Positions 23,785 through 34,471 of a stretch of 64,000 bases of DNA are shown here, in pieces. Location of the stretch: positions 62,001 through 126,000 of the forward strand of contig NZ_JAGTJJ010000006.1 of the NCBI RefSeq assembly GCF_028435365.1, written 5' to 3'. The translations under genes and the position numbers were made by a program. This DNA is from Polyangium jinanense (GTDB lineage: Bacteria; Myxococcota; Polyangia; Polyangiales; Polyangiaceae). Numbering within the stretch: the stretch's first letter is position 1; every line of letters begins with the position of its first letter. The notes below the pieces were generated by a model. It saw only the letters and a list, made by a program, of their open reading frames with translations. It searched no databases and was not told the origin of the DNA.

Positions 23785-24879
23785 CTACTTGAGCTCCCGC
23801 GGCAGGGGCGCGACCGCAGGATCCGCGCTGAAACTCTTCGCCTCCAGCGTGGTCCCGACCCCGGCGCAGCAGCGGAAGCCCTGCTGGTAGAAGGTGTGGT
23901 TCTCGTCGTGCGAGCGCGTGGAAGGCCGGCAGCGCGTGCGCACGGGGCCCCAGTAGCCGCCCTTCAGGATGGAGGCGTGAGCCTCCCAGCTCCGGACGTT
24001 CTTGGTCCACTCGTCGACGTTGCCCGTCATGTCGTAGAGGCCGAACGGACTCTTGCAGCGCGGACGCGAGCCCGAAGGGACGCCCTGCCAGAGGCGGTCG
24101 AGCTCGTTCATGGCGGCGAGGCCGTCGCGGGGCTGCATGGCGCGCTCGTTGTAGGGGCGCCACTTGTTGTCGATGACGCACGCCTCGGTGTCGCGCACGT
24201 AGCCGTACGGATAGGGCTGCGCCTCCTCGCCCTCGCAGGCGAACGTCCATTCGAGCTCGTCACAGAGGCGCTTGCCCTGCTCGGCGCAAAGCTCGTTCGC
24301 CTCGTGGAAGTTCACCATGATGACCGGATAATCACCCTTCCGGTTCGGGTACTCGAAGCGATCCATGCAGAAGTGCATGGGCTTCGTGGGCAGCTCCTTC
24401 GAGAGCGCGAGCCACTGGTCCCGGTCGAACTCGGCGCAGCGCTCGGGGTAGTCGCGGTTGATCCACTTCGTGCAGGTCTTCTTCTGCAGCTCCTCGACCG
24501 ATTTGCCGTCGTAGGCGGCCGTCGCCGAGGGGTCGACCTTCATCGTGCCCTTCACCTCGACCATGCCGCCCGGACAGGCGCCGCGGTTTGCCTCGAGCAT
24601 GTCCGTGGTCTCGGTCGGCTCGACGGAAGGCGCGACGATCTGCCAGTGCTTGCCCCCGACGAGGCGCCACTCATGGGTGGGCTTGCGCGGGACGATGCCG
24701 CGGATCGCGCCGAGCGCGAGCGAGAGCGGCAGCTCCTGCTTGGCGGCGAACTTGACGATGCCCACGGCGGAAGCAACGACGCAGGCAAGCACGCTCGCGC
24801 CGACGACGGCATGAACGGTGCGTGATCCGCGCGGGGTCGGCTCCGGGGCAGGCGGCGGGGACGAGGTTTCTGCGGGCAT
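23785..24879 (-). CDS. Membrane-anchored SUMF1/FGE-sulfatase-like domain protein, probably non-catalytic
   Basis: The 364-residue protein starts with a proline-rich stretch and one membrane helix at about 25-47. A formylglycine-generating-enzyme-like (SUMF1) domain fills the C-terminal two-thirds: MDRFEYPN, CDELEWTFACEG, GLYDMTGNVDEW and GFRCCAG. True FGE needs two cysteines in the GGSFLC..YC segment. Here the segment reads GGYWGPVRTRC: only the second cysteine is retained, so oxidation of a sulfatase cysteine is unlikely. It follows the sulfatase-like gene by 19 bases, which is the usual functional pairing for this family. I start at the ATG at 24879; the ATG at 24915 would overlap the upstream stop. 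Confidence 0.85.
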   Translation of the reverse strand: MPAETSSPPPAPEPTPRGSRTVHAVVGASVLACVVASAVGIVKFAAKQELPLSLALGAIRGIVPRKPTHEWRLVGGKHWQIVAPSVEPTETTDMLEANRGACPGGMVEVKGTMKVDPSATAAYDGKSVEELQKKTCTKWINRDYPERCAEFDRDQWLALSKELPTKPMHFCMDRFEYPNRKGDYPVIMVNFHEANELCAEQGKRLCDELEWTFACEGEEAQPYPYGYVRDTEACVIDNKWRPYNERAMQPRDGLAAMNELDRLWQGVPSGSRPRCKSPFGLYDMTGNVDEWTKNVRSWEAHASILKGGYWGPVRTRCRPSTRSHDENHTFYQQGFRCCAGVGTTLEAKSFSADPAVAPLPRELK

Positions 24880-24898
24880 GACGGTTCGACGCGCCTCG

Positions 24899-27034
24899 CT
24901 AGGGTGATGGTGCAATCTCGGCGGCGAGCTTCACGAGCCGGGCCACATCGTCCGGACGGCCTTCCGAGAGGTCTTTCGTCTCGCGCGGGTCGGCCCCGAG
25001 ATCGAAGAGGAAGTTGCGGTTCTGCTTCTTGCGCTCGATCACCATGAGCTTGAGGGGCCAATCGATCAAGGCGACCCGCTTCGAAGCATACGCGAGAACG
25101 GGAGGACGGCGCGCCGCGCTCGGTTCGAGGCGCGCGTACGGCAGAAGCGAGACGCCCGAGACGCCGTCGAGCGGCGCATTGCCCAGGGCGAGCACCGTGG
25201 GAGCCACGTCGAGCGTGCTGACCGCGCCGTCGCCGTATCGACCCGGGCGTCCCCCGGGCAGCGCGACGACGAGAGGCACGCGGATCATCTCCTCGTAGAG
25301 CGAAGAGCCGTGCCCCTTGTCGCCGTGCTCGTCGAAACCCTCGCCGTGGGAGCCGTGGACGATCCACGCGACGCGCGAGGCGCGGCTCCACTTCGACACG
25401 AACGCCGCGATCTGCCCGATCTGCTTGTCGACGAAGGCGATCTCGCCGTCGTAGAGGCCTTCCTGGCCGCGGCCGAAGCGCAGACCCGCGTGCTCGAGGT
25501 AACGCTCGTGGGCGTCGAAGAGGTGGATCCAGAGGAAGATCGGCGCGTCCTTCTTGCCGAGGTCTTCGAGGACGGAGAGGGCCGCACGCGTGGCGAGCGC
25601 GCCCGTGACGCTGCGCTCGGGGTGCTCCTCGCGATAGACGGGCTCGAACCGATCGAACCCCTGCGCGAAGCCACGATCCTCGCTGAGCCACGTGAACGAG
25701 ACGACGGCGGCCGTCGCATACCCGGCCCGCTTCATGCGTTCGGCAACGGTGTCGATCTCGTCCGCCAGCGTGGGCCACTCGCGGCGGTTGTGCGGGGTCT
25801 GCGAGAGGGGTTTGCCCGAGACGAGCGGCGCGAGCGCGCGCTGGGTGTCGCTGCCCGTGGCATACGCATGCTCGAAGAGGACGCCACGCGCGGCGAGCTC
25901 TTCGAGGTGCGGCGTGGTCTTCTGGTCGTAACCGTACGCGCTCGTATGATCGGCGCGCACGGTGTCGAGCGTGATGAGCAGGATGTCCGGGCGTGAAGGA
26001 TCGAGGGCCTTGCCCGCAGGCTCGGGCGCGGACGGCAGAGGCGCGGGCGCAGGCGTTGCGGACGACGGAGGCGGCGCGGAGCTGGGTGTGGCCGCGGGGG
26101 CTTTCGCAGGCGCGTCGGGACGAGGCGTGTCGGCGCCGCTGCAGTCCTGATCGATGCCGTCGCCGGGCACGTCCTCGGCGCCGGGGTGGCGGCGCGGATC
26201 ACCTTCGTCACAATCGCCGCCGCCGAAATGCGCGCCCATGCCGTCGCCGTCGCGATCGGTCCAGCGCTCGAGGGCCGAGAGCATCGTCGCCGCGAGTCCC
26301 CCGCCCGCCTGCACCGCGCGCCCGAGCGGCGGCGACGATTCGAGCCGCGCGGAGGCCGCGATCATGAGCACCGCGGCGAAGGGAACGCCGAACGCGGAGG
26401 CGAGCTTGAGCAGTCTGTCGCTGAGCTCGATCGAGGCGACGAGCGCGGTCGCGAGGACGGCGATCGCGAGGTCGACGAGCGCCGCGCTGACGGACGCGGA
26501 GCCCGTGCCGCCCGACGCGCGATACAGCCAAGCCGCGACGACGAGCAGCGGCAGGACCGAAACGACGGCGCCACCCGCCGCGACGTGGAGCGGGCGAACG
26601 CCGCGCGCGACGAGCCCCTGGCCGATCTCGACCATGCGGCGCGCGACGAGCGCGCAGGCGACCACGACGAACGCGCCGAGCACGCCGAAGGTGGCGCCGC
26701 CGAGGCCACGATGATGCGTGAGGGCCTTGAGCAGGCCCGCAAGGACCGCGAGCGCCGGGAGCGCAAGTCCAATCCAGAGCGCGATCCCGAGCGCCGCCGT
26801 GGGCCCGGCGCCCGCGCCGAGCACGCCCCGGAGGCCACGCCCTGCGGCGCGCAGGAGCACGATGGAGAGCGTGACGAGGGGCAGGAGCGCTGCCGTACCC
26901 ACGAGCAAGCCGTCGAGGAACGTCCCGCCCGCGCCGCTCGTCCGGAGCGCGGTGGGAACGGCCGAAAAAGCCGCGACCGCGAGCGCGAGCACGCACGCCT
27001 CCCCGAGGCGCATCGTCCAGCCGGTCTTCGTCAT
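24899..27034 (-). CDS. Multi-pass membrane sulfatase-like protein with MopE-type metal-binding motif
   Basis: The 711-residue protein has about six to seven N-terminal helices (10-230), a MopE-type putative metal-binding motif at about 265-310 (DGDGMG, GGDCDEGDP, GIDQDCSG), an Ala/Pro-rich linker, and an alkaline-phosphatase-like sulfatase domain from about 355 (LLITLDTVRADHTSAYGYD) facing outward. The arrangement recalls membrane phospho- or sulfo-transferases such as LTA synthase. The sulfatase core is altered: the C/S-x-P-x-R modification motif is SDTQR (395-399) without proline, and the conserved metal-binding SDHGE reads GSHGE (S562 instead of Asp). Activity as a sulfatase is therefore doubtful. 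An adjacent SUMF1-domain gene follows. The start ATG is at 27034. Confidence 0.83.
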   Translation of the reverse strand: MTKTGWTMRLGEACVLALAVAAFSAVPTALRTSGAGGTFLDGLLVGTAALLPLVTLSIVLLRAAGRGLRGVLGAGAGPTAALGIALWIGLALPALAVLAGLLKALTHHRGLGGATFGVLGAFVVVACALVARRMVEIGQGLVARGVRPLHVAAGGAVVSVLPLLVVAAWLYRASGGTGSASVSAALVDLAIAVLATALVASIELSDRLLKLASAFGVPFAAVLMIAASARLESSPPLGRAVQAGGGLAATMLSALERWTDRDGDGMGAHFGGGDCDEGDPRRHPGAEDVPGDGIDQDCSGADTPRPDAPAKAPAATPSSAPPPSSATPAPAPLPSAPEPAGKALDPSRPDILLITLDTVRADHTSAYGYDQKTTPHLEELAARGVLFEHAYATGSDTQRALAPLVSGKPLSQTPHNRREWPTLADEIDTVAERMKRAGYATAAVVSFTWLSEDRGFAQGFDRFEPVYREEHPERSVTGALATRAALSVLEDLGKKDAPIFLWIHLFDAHERYLEHAGLRFGRGQEGLYDGEIAFVDKQIGQIAAFVSKWSRASRVAWIVHGSHGEGFDEHGDKGHGSSLYEEMIRVPLVVALPGGRPGRYGDGAVSTLDVAPTVLALGNAPLDGVSGVSLLPYARLEPSAARRPPVLAYASKRVALIDWPLKLMVIERKKQNRNFLFDLGADPRETKDLSEGRPDDVARLVKLAAEIAPSP

Positions 27035-27137
27035 GCGAGGCGGAGGTGGGTGCGGAAGGGGCCCATGACGGCGAGGGCGTAGCACCAGGCCACGGAGCCG
27101 AAAAGACGAAACCGGCGCGGCCCGAGGCCGGAAAAAC

Positions 27138-28397
27138 TCAGGGCCCCGCGGGGCACGAAAGACCACACACGGCGGCGACTTGCCCGACGCAGTTATTGTC
27201 CCAGGTATCGCAGCAGCAATAGGGGTCGTTGTCGCAGATCGCCTGGATGCACTGGATCTCGACCGCGCTTTCGGCGCAGCTCGTCGGGGTCAGGGCTTCA
27301 CCGGGCTGGCAGATGCCGTGGTTGCAGCCGGCGTTCTTGCAGCAGGACCCCCCCCTGCAGATGCCTGCGCAGCAGTCCGTGGCCTTCGAGCAGAAGCTAC
27401 CTTCCTGCCTGCACTGGCCGCACTGGCCGTTGATGCACGAGCCGCTGCAGCAGGTGTAGCTCTCGTAGCAACCCTCGCCGTCGTTCGCGCACTGGCACGT
27501 GCCCTGGCAGTGAAGGGTGCAGCACTCGTCGTCGTTGTCGCATTGCTGGCCGGTCTCGGTGCACGCCGAGGGCTCGACGCAGCGCTCGATGCCGGGCTTG
27601 CAGAAGAGGTCGCCGCAGCACGGATCGGGCCCCGTCGGAGAGCAGGGTGCGGAGAGCGGCAGGCAGCCCGCGCTGCCACAGATCCCGAGCGTATCGTCGC
27701 AGCCGGCGGCGTTGCAGCAGTCGCCGTCCGCGAGACAAGGCGCGTCGTCCGGCGTGCACTTGGGCTGCGTGCAGATGCCTCCGTCGCAGAGGCCCGAGCA
27801 ACAATCGACGTCGCCCATGCAGTTGAAGCCGTCGGGAAAACAGGTGTCCGCGCTGCACACGCCCGAGGCGAGGCAGACGCCGCTGCAGCACTCGAAGCTG
27901 TCGGTGCAGGGCTCTCCGGGCACGACGCACGGGGTGCCGCCGCAGGTCGGCGGATCGCCTTCACACTTGCCGGTGCAGCAATCGACGTCGGCCTTGCAGG
28001 ACGAGCCCGTCGTCACGCAGCAGCTCTGCCGGCTGCAGACGGAGGCGCCACCCGAGAAGCCGCAGCACTGCTCGTTCGTCGTGCAGCTCTGCCGGGGGTT
28101 GCGGCAGATCGGGGGCACGTCGAGGCAACGGCGCGCGCTCTTGCAATCCGTGAGGCAGCCGGAGAGACCATCGAGGAAACTCGCCTTGCCCTCGGCAGTC
28201 GCCACCGCGAGCTGCGAGCTCACGTGCCCCTCGCACTTGGCGAAACCCGCGTCGCCATAACAACGCCCGAGCAGATCGCAGAGCGCCTCGGGCGCGGAGG
28301 CGTAGCCGTCGAGATCGAGGACGCCGAGGCAACTCGCGGCGCCGATCGAGACGAGCGCGGCGAGGAGCGCCGAGAGCACGCGGCGAGGCCGGCGCAT
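27138..28397 (-). CDS. Cysteine-rich exported protein with CC-knot-like repeats
   Basis: About 419 residues from the ATG at 28397. A signal sequence ends in GAASC, a weak lipobox, followed at once by the motif VLDLDGY that is also present in the neighbouring lipoprotein gene. From about residue 90 onward the protein is built of roughly eight to ten short repeats of the type C-x(5-6)-D-CC-x-G-x-C-x(3)-C, for example DVDCCTGKCEGD and DFECCSGVC-like units. These resemble dickkopf/knottin-type disulfide-rich modules and imply an extracytoplasmic location. The C-terminus has DPYCCCDTWDNNC, a segment common in myxobacterial secreted proteins. The ligand is unknown. It follows the smaller Cys-rich lipoprotein by 60 bases. 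Confidence 0.75.
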   Translation of the reverse strand: MRRPRRVLSALLAALVSIGAASCLGVLDLDGYASAPEALCDLLGRCYGDAGFAKCEGHVSSQLAVATAEGKASFLDGLSGCLTDCKSARRCLDVPPICRNPRQSCTTNEQCCGFSGGASVCSRQSCCVTTGSSCKADVDCCTGKCEGDPPTCGGTPCVVPGEPCTDSFECCSGVCLASGVCSADTCFPDGFNCMGDVDCCSGLCDGGICTQPKCTPDDAPCLADGDCCNAAGCDDTLGICGSAGCLPLSAPCSPTGPDPCCGDLFCKPGIERCVEPSACTETGQQCDNDDECCTLHCQGTCQCANDGEGCYESYTCCSGSCINGQCGQCRQEGSFCSKATDCCAGICRGGSCCKNAGCNHGICQPGEALTPTSCAESAVEIQCIQAICDNDPYCCCDTWDNNCVGQVAAVCGLSCPAGP

Positions 28398-28457
28398 GGC
28401 GCTTCGAGAGGACAAAGGTTCGGGGTGCGGCGCTCCGGCGTGCACGTTCGAGTCCCC

Positions 28458-29063
28458 CTAAGGTTTGTCGCCGAAGCACGTGTCGAGCGGGGCCTTGCAG
28501 TTCTGCTCGAGGCACGTGTGGCACGTGTCCTGCGGATCGGCCGTGAGCAGCTCGATGTTCTGGCAAAACCCCGTGCAGTCGTTGGTGCACACGGTGCACG
28601 CGCAGTCCCGGAGCTCCTTGAGCCGCCCCCGGCCGGACGCGCACTCGTACGTCATCCCGTCGCCCTGCTCGGTGGCGATCTGGAAGCACGTGCGGCACGT
28701 CTGGCAGGTGTCCGAGGTCGAGCACATGAGCACCGAGTCGTTCCACGGACAGCACTCGCACCCGGGCTTCTCGCCGTTGCAGCCGGGGATCGCGGCGTAA
28801 CACTCGGCCGCGTGCTCGCAGATCGTGCCGCACTGCTTCTTCTCGAACGTGTCGAGGAACGCCGTGCGCTCGGCCTCCGACGCGGCCGTGATGCGCGCCT
28901 GCGCGCGCGTCGCGCACGACGTGACTTGTTCGAAGCCGGGGCACGTGCAGAGCGCGGCGGCGGCGTCCTGGTAGCCCTCGAGATCGAGCACCGTCGCGCA
29001 CCCGCCGACGAGGCCAAACGCGACGAGGATCGCGGCGATCCTCACGCCGAGGGGCCGCTTCAC
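28458..29063 (-). CDS. Small cysteine-rich lipoprotein
   Basis: The start is a GTG at 29063 that overlaps the stop of the upstream TPR gene (GTGA), preceded by a run of six G. The 201-residue product has a good lipobox, LVGGC, with the cysteine at about residue 22, followed by ATVLDLEGYQDAAAALC. The mature part has many cysteines in pairs of the type CxxC (TCQTCRTC, ACTVCTNDC, TCHTCLEQNC), which suggests a disulfide-rich or metal-binding outer-membrane or periplasmic protein. Its N-terminal segment is a clear relative of that in the next gene (VLDLDGY), so the two are probably functionally linked paralogues. No known family is recognised. Confidence 0.75.
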   Translation of the reverse strand: MKRPLGVRIAAILVAFGLVGGCATVLDLEGYQDAAAALCTCPGFEQVTSCATRAQARITAASEAERTAFLDTFEKKQCGTICEHAAECYAAIPGCNGEKPGCECCPWNDSVLMCSTSDTCQTCRTCFQIATEQGDGMTYECASGRGRLKELRDCACTVCTNDCTGFCQNIELLTADPQDTCHTCLEQNCKAPLDTCFGDKP

Positions 29064-30133
29064 AGCGCGCCCCCCACGACGAGCCCGCCGCCGTTCGGCC
29101 CGGCCCACGGGGCCACCCACACAGGGCGCGGAACGACGACGCCCGTCGCGGGGCGAGGCGGCGGTGCCGCTGGGGGCGCCGTGAGGAGGAGCGTCACGCC
29201 GACCGCGGCCGCGACGATGCCGCCGAGGCCGATCCACTGACCGGCTTCGGCGAACGCCTGCGCCGAGGAGATCGCGGCGAGACCGTCGGGCGTGCAGAAC
29301 TTCTCCACGCAGGCCGACCTGTCGCTCGCGGCGCCGCGCTTGGCGAGCGCCACGCCTTCGAGCGCGCCCGCGGCGATGAGCCCCGCGGCGCCGAAGCCGC
29401 CGACGACGAACCCCGCGAGGCGCTGCTTGCTCGACCCCGGCGGAGGAGGAGGAGGCGGCGGCTCGACGACCTTGACCTTTCGCGGCTTCGCCTTGTCGAG
29501 CGCCTCGATGTCGAGCGTGATCTCGGTGCGATCACCTTCCTTGGTGACGCGAACGCGCTCTTCCTTGAGCTTCATGCCGTCGTCGCGCAGGACGAGGAGG
29601 TCGTGCTCGGCCGGGTCCGCGGGCAGCTCCACGCCGAAGACCGCGGGCGCGAGCTTGACCTGATCCCACAGGATGTCGACGCCCGGGACCTCGTTCTGCA
29701 CGTTGATGACGACCTTCGGCAGCTTCGGGAAGAGCGCGTCGCGACGGCTCCGGGCGAAGTCGGCGCGTTTGTCCCCGTCGCGCAGCGCCTTCTCCATGGC
29801 CTCGCCCCACGTCGACCACGCCGTCGCGGTGCGACCGAGCTTCTCGTAACAGTCGGCGAGGTTGAGGAGCGTGCCGAGCGTCGGATCGAGCCTGTAGCTC
29901 GCGTCGAACTTGGGGCAGGCCTCGAAGTACTGCTTCTCGCTCATGAGCTTCTTCGCGGCCTGGAACAGAGCGTCGGCGGCGGCCGGATCGTTCGCCCGTG
30001 CAACGGACGAAGAGATCACGAGCCCGACGCCAAGGGCTAGGGCCGAGCCCCCGCGCAGCGCTGCACCGCGCGCGCGTGACGCGCGTGGCGTTGTCCGACC
30101 AGGCAGAGGGCCCTGCATGCGAGAGTGTTCCAT
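29060..30133 (-). CDS. Exported TPR-type protein with membrane-spanning C-terminal region
   Basis: About 357 residues from the ATG at 30133 (30118 is an alternative). A signal sequence (ALALGVGLVISSSVARA) leads into two TPR-like motifs (DALFQAAKKLMSEKQYFEAC, LLNLADCYEKLGRTATAW) and then a beta-rich middle of the PEGA-like type (VPGVDILWDQVKL). A run of eight prolines and two hydrophobic stretches follow (GFVVGGFGAAGLIAAGAL, IGLGGIVAAAVGVTLLL). Proteins of this architecture are abundant in myxobacteria next to protein kinases and are thought to work in the envelope; the exact role is unknown. The stop overlaps the GTG of the lipoprotein gene, and the kinase gene lies 96 bases upstream, so the group may be one transcript. 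Confidence 0.75.
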   Translation of the reverse strand: MEHSRMQGPLPGRTTPRASRARGAALRGGSALALGVGLVISSSVARANDPAAADALFQAAKKLMSEKQYFEACPKFDASYRLDPTLGTLLNLADCYEKLGRTATAWSTWGEAMEKALRDGDKRADFARSRRDALFPKLPKVVINVQNEVPGVDILWDQVKLAPAVFGVELPADPAEHDLLVLRDDGMKLKEERVRVTKEGDRTEITLDIEALDKAKPRKVKVVEPPPPPPPPGSSKQRLAGFVVGGFGAAGLIAAGALEGVALAKRGAASDRSACVEKFCTPDGLAAISSAQAFAEAGQWIGLGGIVAAAVGVTLLLTAPPAAPPPRPATGVVVPRPVWVAPWAGPNGGGLVVGGAL

Positions 30134-30229
30134 CCGAGAAGACCGCCCCCATGGGAGCAGCATCGTTCGCACTTCAGCGTACCCTATACCCCAGCTCCCC
30201 GGGGAAGCCGAAGAAACGGCAGGGGCGTC

Positions 30230-31765
<1,536 letters not shown>

Positions 31766-31894
31766 TTGCGCCTTGGTTCCTCCGATCCCTGCCTCCCCTG
31801 AAATTACACGGATCGCAGGGCAACCGCTACCGCGCGGTGCGTACCGACGGGCGGGGCCTCCGTCCCGGGCCGAGGACGCCCGAAAAAGCAGCGA

Positions 31895-34426
31895 TCACTT
31901 GCACTTGGAGGTTGCTTCGAGGGCCGCTCGCGCGAGCTCCCGCACGTTGCGCGGGACCTTCGGATCGAGCAGCGGCGCGAGCCTCGCGCGGAGATCCTGC
32001 GGTTTTATGTCCCCAAGCGCCGCGATCCCCGCCGCGCCGAGGGTGCGCTCCCCTTCGCTCATGGCAAACGGCGTTTTTCGCGCGAGCTTCGTCCACGTGT
32101 CCACCTGGGAACGGTCACACATCGCCGCGAGCGCCAGGATGGCCCGCGCGCGCACCTCGGCCTGCTCCTCGTCGTTCCCGGCGAGCTCGCGGATCGGGCC
32201 GAGGTAGGCCGTCGCCTGGTGCATGCCGAGACCATCGAGCGCGCGGCCACGGACCTCCGGCGAGGCGTCGCCGAGCGCCGCCGCGAGCGCCGCGTCCCCC
32301 GCCTTCGTGCTCGGCATCTCCCCGAGGCTCCGGGCCGCGTTCGTCCGTACGAACGTGAACGGGTCCTGCGCGAGGCGCTTTCCGAGCGCGGTCACGAGCG
32401 CCGCAGACGGCGCCTCGTCCGTTCGCCCGCGCGCGCCGAGCGAAAGGACCGCGGCGTCGCGCACGCGCACCTCCGGATCCTCGGAGGCTTCGAGGAGCGA
32501 AGGCAACACCAGCGGCGCGCGATGAGCGACCTCGGCGGCGCGCAGCCGCACGTGCCGATCGGGATCCTTGCGCAGCGCCGTGACGAGGAACGCCTCGGCG
32601 CGCTTGTCGCCGGCGCGCGCGAGATCGGCCGCGGGGCCGAGCAGGAGGTAACGCGTCCGGAACGGAGCGCCTTCCGTCGCGAGCGAAGCGAACGCGTCGC
32701 GCGCGCCCGGCACGAGATCGATGCGCGCACCGAGCGCCCGCAGCAGATCGATCCGCACGACCTCACTGCGCCCCGCGAACCGCTCCTTTTCGAGCTCCGC
32801 GCCGAGCGCCGCGAGCGCGCGATCACTCTTGGCCGCGTGCGCGAGCGAGCCGCGGAGCTCGCGCCGGAGCGCGTCGTCCGGGGTCGCGAGCGCGTCGACG
32901 AGGACGGGGATCGCCTCGGCCGGCGCGAGGAGCGAAAGCTCGGACGCGGCCTCGATCCGGACCTTGCCTTCGCCCTTCACCACGAGCTCGGCGAGCGAGG
33001 GTGCTGACGCGCGCCCGCAGCGGCGCAAGCGATCACGCGCGTGCACGAGCACCGGCTCCTCGGGGGCGCGCTTCGACCCCTTCTTTTCGAGCTCGGCTTG
33101 CATCACGCGTGTCCAGAACGGCGCCTGGTCGGCGCACGGGGCCGCGTCGATCACGCCCTCGGCGAGCTTCTTGCCGGCGTCGTCGAGCTTGTCGTAGCCC
33201 TGGATCGTCGCCTTCACCGCGGCGCTCCCGCCCCGCGCGAGCAGCGCCGCCGCGCCCTTCGATCGATCGCTCCCGCCCGCGAGCGCGCCCACGAGCGCCT
33301 CGGGCGAACTCTCGTCGAACGCCGTGCGCGCCGTAATCTCGGCGATCGTCACGCGCGCGTCCGCCGCGCTCTCCGGCGCGTACGCCGTGTCGAGCACGAC
33401 CGACAGACACGTGGCCGTGATCGGCTCGGGGAGCTTCACCTCGTACCGCGCGCCGGCCTTCTTGAACGCGTCCTCCGGGAAGCTCACCTCGTAGAGTTTT
33501 TCCGGCGTGGCGAGGTAGATCGTCTTCGGTGCGGCGCCCCCGGACACCTCGGCCTTGGGCGGGCGCACAACGAGGTCGAGCGACGTGATCGGCACCTCGC
33601 TCGCCGACGAGAACGTCACGAACTCCCCGCGCCCCGCCCCCGTCTTCGCCTCGGACCACGCCGTCTCCGGATCCCCGTCCGTGAGCGTCGCGAACGCTTT
33701 TCCCACCGCGCTCGACGCCGTCCGCGCCACGAGCAGCGGCACGAGCGGCCGCGGTTTGTCCCCGGAAACCGGGGTCGCCGCGAGCTTCGTCGCCTCGGCG
33801 CGCTCCTTGCCGGAAAGGTTCTGCACGCTCGCGCCGCGCTTCAACGTCATCGTCTGCGGATCGACCTCGCGCGCCGAGACGAGCGCGGGCCTGCCGCACA
33901 CCGTGACGTCGTCGCGTTGCTCGCCCACCACGAGCCGAACGCCTTTCTCCAGCGGCTCCTCGACCAGCACGCTCGCGCGTTCCTCGCCGTGCTCGCCCTT
34001 CGCGAGGCCCGTGAAGCCGGTCCAGAGCGTGATCGGCGCGTCGCCTTTGCCCGCGAGCGGCGCGCCGAGGAGCGCCACGAAGCTCGCGCCGCCCGGGCCC
34101 CCGCCGGCGACGACACGCACGACCTGCCGCCCGCCCGCGAGCGTCCTCGTGTCGAGCTCGGCGCCCTTCGCGACGAGCTCGAGCGCCCCCGCGGGCAGCT
34201 CGATCGTCGTGCCCGACTCCGCGTTGCAGTTGACCTCTTTCGCGCAGACACGCGCGACGATGCCCGCCTTCGACGCGCGCACGGCGAGCGCCTGCTGACC
34301 GGCGACGGCCGGGGCGACGATCGCGTCCTTCGAGCTCTTCGAATCGGGCGCGGCCTCGGACGTCGCGAGGACGAACGTGCCGGTGGCGAGGGTGGCGAGG
34401 GCGGGGAGCGCTGTGCGGAGCCGCAT
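31895..34426 (-). CDS. Large secreted HEAT-repeat protein with discoidin-like domain
   Basis: About 843 residues from the ATG at 34426. A signal peptide is followed by a beta-rich N-terminal part. A discoidin/F5-8-type-C-like domain lies at about 235-380 (LTDGDPETAWSEA, GEFVTFSSASEVPITSLDLVVRP), a fold that binds glycans or other ligands. The C-terminal half (about 430-840) consists of HEAT-like helical repeats (VRLRAAEVAHRAPLVLPSLL, VRVRDAAVLSLGARG, VRTNAARSLGEM, VRGRALDGLG). The combination suggests a periplasmic or surface scaffold. No catalytic motif is seen. It lies 45 bases downstream of another exported protein gene and 129 bases upstream of the kinase gene, all leftward. Confidence 0.78.
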   Translation of the reverse strand: MRLRTALPALATLATGTFVLATSEAAPDSKSSKDAIVAPAVAGQQALAVRASKAGIVARVCAKEVNCNAESGTTIELPAGALELVAKGAELDTRTLAGGRQVVRVVAGGGPGGASFVALLGAPLAGKGDAPITLWTGFTGLAKGEHGEERASVLVEEPLEKGVRLVVGEQRDDVTVCGRPALVSAREVDPQTMTLKRGASVQNLSGKERAEATKLAATPVSGDKPRPLVPLLVARTASSAVGKAFATLTDGDPETAWSEAKTGAGRGEFVTFSSASEVPITSLDLVVRPPKAEVSGGAAPKTIYLATPEKLYEVSFPEDAFKKAGARYEVKLPEPITATCLSVVLDTAYAPESAADARVTIAEITARTAFDESSPEALVGALAGGSDRSKGAAALLARGGSAAVKATIQGYDKLDDAGKKLAEGVIDAAPCADQAPFWTRVMQAELEKKGSKRAPEEPVLVHARDRLRRCGRASAPSLAELVVKGEGKVRIEAASELSLLAPAEAIPVLVDALATPDDALRRELRGSLAHAAKSDRALAALGAELEKERFAGRSEVVRIDLLRALGARIDLVPGARDAFASLATEGAPFRTRYLLLGPAADLARAGDKRAEAFLVTALRKDPDRHVRLRAAEVAHRAPLVLPSLLEASEDPEVRVRDAAVLSLGARGRTDEAPSAALVTALGKRLAQDPFTFVRTNAARSLGEMPSTKAGDAALAAALGDASPEVRGRALDGLGMHQATAYLGPIRELAGNDEEQAEVRARAILALAAMCDRSQVDTWTKLARKTPFAMSEGERTLGAAGIAALGDIKPQDLRARLAPLLDPKVPRNVRELARAALEATSKCK

Positions 34427-34471
34427 GGCCGCATCCTTGCCGCGATGGGGCCAGCGCTGCAACGGCAGAGG

